Part shown: one piece after another, positions 22,000-26,087 of the stretch
How positions within the stretch are numbered: position 1 is the stretch's first letter
Layout of the letters: each line of letters starts with the position of its first letter
Assembly: GCA_036510735.1 (NCBI GenBank)
Contig: DATCDK010000269.1
Span: 1 to 26,087 of the forward strand
Length of the DNA: 26,087 nucleotides
Reading direction: 5' to 3'
Source: PALSA-607 sp036510735
Lineage (GTDB): Bacteria; Actinomycetota; Actinomycetes; Acidothermales; Acidothermaceae
Notes under the pieces: model-generated
What the model saw: only the letters and a program-made list of their open reading frames with translations
Databases searched by the model: none
What the model was told of the DNA's origin: nothing
Translations under genes and position numbers: made by a program

Positions 22000-22326
22000 A
22001 TGAGCGCTCCCGCTGTTATCGCTCGCTACCTGGCCGCCGCGCCTGCTGGAGATTTCGTCGCGCTGGCCGACTGCTTCACCGTCGACGGCACTGTGACCGA
22101 CGAAGGGCACACCTACCGCGGTCGCCCCGAGATCATCGGCTGGCGCGAGTCTCTGGCCAGCCAATTCACTTACACGGCCACCATCACCAGCAGCGAGCAG
22201 ATCAACGACAGCGAGTACCGGGTCACGGCTCACTTGGTTGGCGATTTTCCCGGCGGCGTTGCCGATCTGACCTATCGCTTCATCCTGCACGACGGCCTCA
22301 TCGCCGACCTGACCATAGGCGAGTAG
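22000..22326 (+). CDS. SnoaL-like / NTF2-fold protein
   Basis: A 108-residue protein with the NTF2/SnoaL-like pattern: helix PAVIARYLAAAPAGDFVALADCF, the strand TVDGTVTDEGHTYRGRPEIIGWRE, and C-terminal strands ending in FILHDGLIADLTIGE. Members are small hydrolases, isomerases or binding proteins; no catalytic residue here fixes the role. The ATG at 22000 is chosen over the open frame from 21940 because AAGGAG at 21989-21994 sits 5 bases upstream. The MerR-type regulator gene follows by 30 bases on the same strand, so the two are probably one operon and the SnoaL-like protein may be its target. Confidence 0.85.
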   Translation: MSAPAVIARYLAAAPAGDFVALADCFTVDGTVTDEGHTYRGRPEIIGWRESLASQFTYTATITSSEQINDSEYRVTAHLVGDFPGGVADLTYRFILHDGLIADLTIGE

Positions 22327-22356
22327 CGAGACTGCCGAGTAGCGGAGACTGGTGTA

Positions 22357-23178
22357 GTGGCGGCCCGGGTGACGATCGGCGAGTTCTCGACGATGACGAG
22401 ACTCAGCCGCAAGGCGTTACGTCTCTACCACGACCTCGGCCTGCTCGAGCCGGCCGAGGTCGACGCGGCCACGGGCTACCGCTACTACGACGTCACGCAG
22501 GTCGAGGTGGCGCGGCTCATCCGCCGGTTCCGCGATCTCGACATGCCGGTGCCAGATCTGTTGTCCTACGTCGCGGCTGATGACGATGAGAAGCGCCAAG
22601 CGATTCTGTCCGCTCATCTCGATCGGATGGAGAACCAGCTTCTGCAGACACAGGAAGCAGTGGCCGCGCTGCGGGCGTTGATCGCCCCGGCCGATCCCCC
22701 AGCCAAGATAGAAATGCGCCGCGAGGACACGATGTTGGTCGTCGCGATCACGGAGGCGGTGCGGCTCGCCGACATCGCAGCGTGGTGGCATGCGGCTGTT
22801 CGGGAACTGGACGACGCGCTGCGAGCGGCGGGAGTCCTCGCCACCGGCCCGCTCGGCGGACTCTACGAGCACGCCCTGTTCGCTGACGAAGAAGGCAAGG
22901 CCACCCTTTGGTTCCCGGTAGATGCGCGGTTCCCGGTTCTCAGGGAAGTGTCGGCGCAGGGCCGGGTCGCGATAACACACGTTCCTGGAGGCGCCTTCGC
23001 GGTCGCGATCCACGACGGACCTGATGCGCAAATCGATGACACGTACGCCGCGCTCGGCACGTACGTCGCCGAACGCGGCATCGGCAGGGCTGGACCCCTG
23101 CGCGAGCGTTACCTCGCCGGAGTACTCGGTGACCCTCGTCCGCTTCTCACCGAGGTCGCCTGGGCGATCACCGACTAG
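22357..23178 (+). CDS. MerR-family regulator with GyrI-like effector-binding domain
   Basis: A 273-residue BmrR-type activator. The N-terminal MerR winged helix is at residues 5-75 (TIGEFSTMTRLSRKALRLYHDLGLL, then GYRYYDVTQVEVARLIRRFRDLDMPV). A linker helix follows (about 80-115), then a GyrI-like/AraC effector domain (about 120-270) with GPLGGLYEH, WFPVDARFPV and HVPGGAFAVAIHDGPDAQIDDTYAALGTYVAE. Such regulators sense hydrophobic cations or drugs. The GTG at 22357 has GGAG 9 bases upstream; a second GTG at 22369 is possible. It is co-directional with the SnoaL-like gene. No 19-20 bp-spaced MerR promoter was recognised nearby. Confidence 0.9.
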   Translation: MAARVTIGEFSTMTRLSRKALRLYHDLGLLEPAEVDAATGYRYYDVTQVEVARLIRRFRDLDMPVPDLLSYVAADDDEKRQAILSAHLDRMENQLLQTQEAVAALRALIAPADPPAKIEMRREDTMLVVAITEAVRLADIAAWWHAAVRELDDALRAAGVLATGPLGGLYEHALFADEEGKATLWFPVDARFPVLREVSAQGRVAITHVPGGAFAVAIHDGPDAQIDDTYAALGTYVAERGIGRAGPLRERYLAGVLGDPRPLLTEVAWAITD

Positions 23179-23193
23179 GTCGCTCTTGCAGGG

Positions 23194-23796
23194 TCAGTTG
23201 TTGGTTGGGTCTGCGGGCATCGTGTGCAGCAATGCCAGTTCGCCGCCCTGGCGGCGTAGCACGCGCGACCACAGCGTTGCCGGGTTTGCTGTGAACGCGT
23301 CGTCTGGTTCGGCTGGGAGAACCAGCCAACCACCGAGGCGAAGCTCGTGTTCGAGCTGGCCAGGCCCCCACCCTGCGTAGCCGGCAAAGACGCGCAGACC
23401 GTCGAGCGCATCGAGCAGATCGAAGGGTTCGTTCTCGAGATCGACGGCGCCGATCACGCCGGCGAGCGGGGTCCACCCGGGCAATGTGTGCGCGGTGGAA
23501 GACCCGGGCCCGCCCTTGCCATGACGTCGGATCCGGCCAAGGCATACGACGGCGTCTGGCGTAACCGGGCCACCGACGTGCACGACTGCGGGCTCGCTGA
23601 GGACGTCGGCCCATCCCGGCATCCCCGGAAGTGGGACTGCGTCACGGGTGGCAACGTCACTGGGCCGATTGAGAACCACTCCGAGAGCGCCCTCGTCATC
23701 GTGGTCGAGAAGGAGGACGACGCTGCGGGCGAAGTTGGGATCGTCGAGCGTTGGCGCGGCAACCAGGAGCGCACCGGCAAGCGAGGCATCGACCAT
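23194..23796 (-). CDS. YqgE/AlgH family protein (UPF0301)
   Basis: A 200-residue protein that matches the UPF0301 signature: GALLVAAPTLDDPNFARSVVLLLDHDDEGALGVVLNRPSD, then VHVGGPVTPD and the C-terminal LRVFAGYAGWGPGQLEHELRLGGWLV. The family fold is known but the function is not; AlgH was first linked to alginate regulation in Pseudomonas. The ATG at 23796 fits the family length; the open frame runs on to 23970 but that part shows no homology. A GGAG precedes the start. Its first 343 bases are also open in a second frame belonging to the rhomboid-like gene upstream. Confidence 0.93.
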   Translation of the reverse strand: MVDASLAGALLVAAPTLDDPNFARSVVLLLDHDDEGALGVVLNRPSDVATRDAVPLPGMPGWADVLSEPAVVHVGGPVTPDAVVCLGRIRRHGKGGPGSSTAHTLPGWTPLAGVIGAVDLENEPFDLLDALDGLRVFAGYAGWGPGQLEHELRLGGWLVLPAEPDDAFTANPATLWSRVLRRQGGELALLHTMPADPTNN

Positions 23797-24500
23797 TGCT
23801 CCATCATGCCGACCACATCGCGCTCGCGCACCTCGCCGAAGCTTTCCTGCTCGCGCGGCGCGCGATTCCGCAACCACGGCCACCAACTCACGCCGATACC
23901 AAGCGCGATGATGTGCCCCCACGACGTCATGTCGAGCCCGGTGGCAATCGGCCAACCCAGGTAGGCCCAACCACCCACCACGCCGATGGTGCGCACTGGT
24001 CTGGGGAGCAGGCCGGCAGCAGCGCCAAGCATGGCGGCGAGGCCATAACTGACACCGACATCGAGTCGCGAGGTCGCGGTCGCGGGCAACATCCCATAGT
24101 GGACGCCGACGGCAACCGAACCTTCGGTCAGTAGCGTGGCGCCCACGTGACCGGACGCGAAGATCGCCACCACCCAGCGAGTGCCGATGCGCCGTTCCAG
24201 CACAGTGGCGACGATGCCAAGAACGAGCACGGCAAGAACAGCGTCAACGACGCCATCGACCCAAAGCGCGCTGGTAGCCAGCACGACGACCGGATGCTTC
24301 GACAGGTCGTCGACATCGGTACTCGAAAACCTCAAGACCGCGTCATGATCACCAGAGTCGAGCACGCTCAGCACGATGCTGCCGGCGGCGAGTAGTGCCA
24401 CGTAGACAAACGCGAATGGTGTGGTGCGCCAGGTCGGCAGCCACCTTCGGATTGCCGGATGAAGCGCTCGCGACGGCGCGAACGTCGACAACGCCACCAT
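23454..24500 (-). CDS. Rhomboid-like membrane protein with C-terminus overlapping yqgE (possible lost stop)
   Basis: The ATG at 24500 is supported by GGGGAGG 5 bases upstream; the frame then runs 348 residues. Residues 1-235 form a rhomboid-like membrane protein: hydrophobic segments at about 28-48, 80-101, 109-124, 150-167, 171-187 and 194-210. Ser151 in DVGVSYG and His196 in WGHIIAL occupy the positions of the rhomboid Ser-His dyad, but the usual GASG motif is only partly kept. From about residue 236 onward the frame lies inside yqgE and is Ser/Pro-rich, as expected for out-of-frame high-GC DNA. The ancestral stop may have been near 23796. Protease activity is unproven. Confidence 0.72.
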   Translation of the reverse strand: MVALSTFAPSRALHPAIRRWLPTWRTTPFAFVYVALLAAGSIVLSVLDSGDHDAVLRFSSTDVDDLSKHPVVVLATSALWVDGVVDAVLAVLVLGIVATVLERRIGTRWVVAIFASGHVGATLLTEGSVAVGVHYGMLPATATSRLDVGVSYGLAAMLGAAAGLLPRPVRTIGVVGGWAYLGWPIATGLDMTSWGHIIALGIGVSWWPWLRNRAPREQESFGEVRERDVVGMMEQWSMPRLPVRSWLPRQRSTIPTSPAASSSFSTTMTRALSEWFSIGPVTLPPVTQSHFRGCRDGPTSSASPQSCTSVARLRQTPSYALAGSDVMARAGPGLPPRTHCPGGPRSPA

Positions 24501-24505
24501 CGCAA

Positions 24506-24512
24506 CCTCCCC
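24506..24512 (-). promoter_or_regulatory. Ribosome-binding site fixing the rhomboid-like start
   Basis: GGGGAGG on the minus strand is 5 bases before the ATG at 24500, which makes it far better than the TTG at 24554 that would give the longest frame. Confidence 0.7.
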
Positions 24513-24539
24513 GACCTGGGCTACCACTGCCCACCACTC

Positions 24540-24561
24540 GCAAAGATCAGGCAAAGATCAG
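24540..24561. repeat. Perfect 11-bp tandem repeat upstream of the rhomboid-like gene
   Basis: GCAAAGATCAG occurs twice without a gap (CTGATCTTTGC on the coding strand), 40-61 bases before the ATG at 24500. A period of 11 bases equals about one helical turn, like the paired half-sites of OmpR/PhoB-type regulators. The rest of the 24562-24660 spacer shows only weak hairpins (GCCC/GGGC with loop CTACA; TTCCC/GGGAA) that might end the murT-gatD transcript. Confidence 0.65.
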
Positions 24562-24660
24562 TTAGTGCCCCTACAGGGCGCCAACTATGTCCAGCGCGAC
24601 CGTCTTCCCGATCTGTTCCCTATCTTTGGGAAACCGACCGACAATTTCGGGCGCAGCGCG

Positions 24661-25395
24661 CTAGCGGCGGCCGCGCACCGTGGCGAGCCGCTCGGCCCGC
24701 AGCGCGTCGATGTCTGCCTGTGCCCACGGGAGCAACGTCGAACCGACTGCCCAAGACAGCAGCAGATCGGCCAATTCGGGGTTCCGCGCCAGGCCGGGAC
24801 CGTGCAGGTAGGTGCCAAGGATGTGGTCCTGGACCGCACCCTCAAACGAACCAGCGGCATTACCGGTGCCGTTGCCAACGCCGACCTCGACTCGGGCGAG
24901 CGGCTGGGCGTGACGACCAAGATGGGTCGCTCCCGCGTGATTCTCGTAACCGGTCAACGGCTGCTCGAGCCCAGTCGTGCTAGGCACGGCGAGGAGCTCT
25001 CCTACCGCCCGCTTTGGCAGCCGATCGGTCATCACGTCAAGCAGGTCCACACCCGGCTCGGGCACGCCGTCCGATCCAGGAAAGACCGAACCGAGCAGTT
25101 GGTAGCCGGCACACACACCGAACACCACAGCTCCCCGCGCGGCAGTTCGACCTAGCCCTCCGTCGGCACGCAACGCACGCGCGGCTGCGACCTGGGCGTC
25201 GTCCTCACCGCCACCGAGCACGTACAGATCGGCGCCGTCGGGCACCGGCTCCCCGGCGTCCAACTCGATGGCTTCGACGTCGATGCCGCGTGCCTTCGCA
25301 CGCATCGCGAGGACCCGCAAGTTGCCACCGTCGCCGTAGGTGCCGAGCAGCACCGGATAGATCGAAACGAGACGAAGTCGCGACTCAGCGGCCAT
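24661..25395 (-). CDS. gatD: Lipid II isoglutaminyl synthase, glutamine amidotransferase subunit GatD
   Basis: GatD releases ammonia from glutamine for MurT, which amidates the D-Glu of lipid II to isoglutamine. The 244-residue class I amidotransferase-like protein has LVSIYPVLLGTYGDGGNLRVL at the start, VLGGGEDDAQVAAA, the nucleophile Cys95 in FGVCAGYQLLG, and His198 in GTYLHGPGLARNPELAD. The lack of a usual Glu after His is normal for GatD-type enzymes, where MurT completes the triad (from memory). I chose the ATG at 25395, overlapping the murT stop by 11 bases; upstream in-frame sequence lies inside murT. The pair is co-translated. Confidence 0.94.
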   Translation of the reverse strand: MAAESRLRLVSIYPVLLGTYGDGGNLRVLAMRAKARGIDVEAIELDAGEPVPDGADLYVLGGGEDDAQVAAARALRADGGLGRTAARGAVVFGVCAGYQLLGSVFPGSDGVPEPGVDLLDVMTDRLPKRAVGELLAVPSTTGLEQPLTGYENHAGATHLGRHAQPLARVEVGVGNGTGNAAGSFEGAVQDHILGTYLHGPGLARNPELADLLLSWAVGSTLLPWAQADIDALRAERLATVRGRR

Positions 25396-26087
25396 CGTCG
25401 GCGCCTCCCCCGCGACGCAGCAACTCGCGGAACGCGGTGTACGTACCGACCGCGTCGAGAGTGGGCCGGCCGGGCAGTCCGGCGTCGAACGGCAACCCGC
25501 CGGCAACCCAAGGATCGGCCACGGTCGTGTGCGACACATCGGCGTACATCAGGCGGACGGCGAGGTCGTGCCGCCGGTCGCCGGTCGCGATGACCTCGCG
25601 GTCGGCAAGCCGCTCGAACGGCACATCCCAAAGCCACGACGGATCCTTGCCGTCGGCCGCGCGTGCGTTGATCGCGATCACGACCGGCGCTGGCGCAGGT
25701 GCGAGCATGCCGAACATCTCCGACCAGCCCGCCGGGTTTTTTCCAAGCAACAACCGCACCTGACGGCCGCCGAGCGACACCGTTTGATACCGACCGCCGA
25801 CAGAAGCAACCGTGCGCATAGCGGGCAGTGAAACGGACGGCGGTATACCGAGCAGGTCGGCGGCAACGACGGCCATCGCCGCGTTCGCTTGGTTGGCCGC
25901 GCCCGGCAATTGCAGGTCGAGTGTGTAGCGCGCGCCATCAGGGCCAACGAGTTCGCCCGACTCCACCGACCAACTGACTTCGGGCCGCCGGAAGCCGCAC
26001 GTGCAACTCCAGTGTCCGGCGCTGTCACGTTGCAGGATCGACCCGCACGCGGGACACACCGCGGAGTCCGCCGTCCAGCGCTGGCCC
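25385..26087 (-). CDS. murT: Lipid II isoglutaminyl synthase, Mur-ligase subunit MurT (partial, N-terminus beyond window)
   Basis: The C-terminal 234 residues of MurT are visible; the frame stays open past the right edge, so the start lies outside. The zinc ribbon of MurT is seen as VCPACG and WSCTCG. Then come Mur-ligase central/C-terminal features: GAANQANAAMAVVAADLLG, LLLGKNPAGWSEM, and the DUF1727 block INARAADGKDPSWLWDVPFE, whose DGxDxSW segment is thought to supply the Asp that completes the GatD catalytic triad. It overlaps gatD by 11 bases. Together they amidate lipid II in the cytoplasm, a step needed for efficient peptidoglycan cross-linking in actinobacteria. Confidence 0.94.
   Translation of the reverse strand, partial: GQRWTADSAVCPACGSILQRDSAGHWSCTCGFRRPEVSWSVESGELVGPDGARYTLDLQLPGAANQANAAMAVVAADLLGIPPSVSLPAMRTVASVGGRYQTVSLGGRQVRLLLGKNPAGWSEMFGMLAPAPAPVVIAINARAADGKDPSWLWDVPFERLADREVIATGDRRHDLAVRLMYADVSHTTVADPWVAGGLPFDAGLPGRPTLDAVGTYTAFRELLRRGGGADDGR

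Noticed and set aside
24300..24500. Rhomboid-like gene as the displaced Rv1337 orthologue
   Set aside because: It lies about 14 kb from murI with yqgE, and its Ser motif is atypical; similarity to Rv1337 cannot be judged without an alignment.

Overview
The window looks like chromosomal DNA from a high-GC Gram-positive bacterium (Actinomycetota). The evidence is strongly GC-biased codon use, frequent GTG/TTG starts, many 4-base ATGA/GTGA gene overlaps, and actinobacterial families: the CysO-CysM-Mec cysteine route, DUF2017, DUF3039, HATPase anti-sigma-like proteins and MurT-GatD. Genus cannot be fixed from the sequence alone; a Frankiales- or Mycobacteriales-like relative is my inference.

Left edge (1-3115): a TetR regulator, cut by the window edge, is divergent from a three-gene operon (SDR, DUF1330 protein, second SDR). 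A perfect palindrome overlaps the predicted promoter between them. The cassette is followed by a decayed IS256-type transposase tail, which suggests mobile-DNA history. Both SDRs carry substitutions in the catalytic YxxxK motif.

Housekeeping block (3116-13058, mostly minus strand): in transcription order it reads clpS, DUF2017, vapB, vapC, mec, cysO, cysM, a secreted GH99-like protein, two hypothetical proteins, (a plus-strand arginase-family gene), murI, an MBL-fold hydrolase, rph and rdgB. From memory this is the order of M. tuberculosis Rv1331-Rv1341, with two differences. vapBC sits where Rv1333 would be, and the GH99-like/hypothetical/arginase block sits where the rhomboid-like Rv1337 would be. 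CysO carries an unusual 17-residue tail beyond its expected terminal Gly-Gly, and VapC lacks one conserved acidic residue.

Hopanoid/squalene operon (13079-18531, plus strand): hpnC, hpnD, hpnE and a polyprenyl diphosphate synthase are translationally coupled and are followed by an AI-2E/PerM-type membrane protein. Together HpnC, HpnD and HpnE turn farnesyl diphosphate into squalene. No squalene-hopene cyclase is present in the window.

Right part (18528-26087): an RsbW-like ATPase is divergent from a DUF3048 lipoprotein gene across a spacer with an 18-bp tandem repeat. Then come kynureninase with DUF3039, a SnoaL-like protein with a MerR/GyrI-type regulator, a YqgE (UPF0301) gene overlapped out of frame by the reading frame of a rhomboid-like membrane protein, and gatD-murT (lipid II amidation), with murT cut by the right edge. 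I saw no rRNA, tRNA, CRISPR array or complete insertion sequence. The most check-worthy observations are the CysO tail, the paired atypical SDRs under a palindromic operator, the yqgE overlap, the VapC substitution and the tandem repeats in two intergenic regions.
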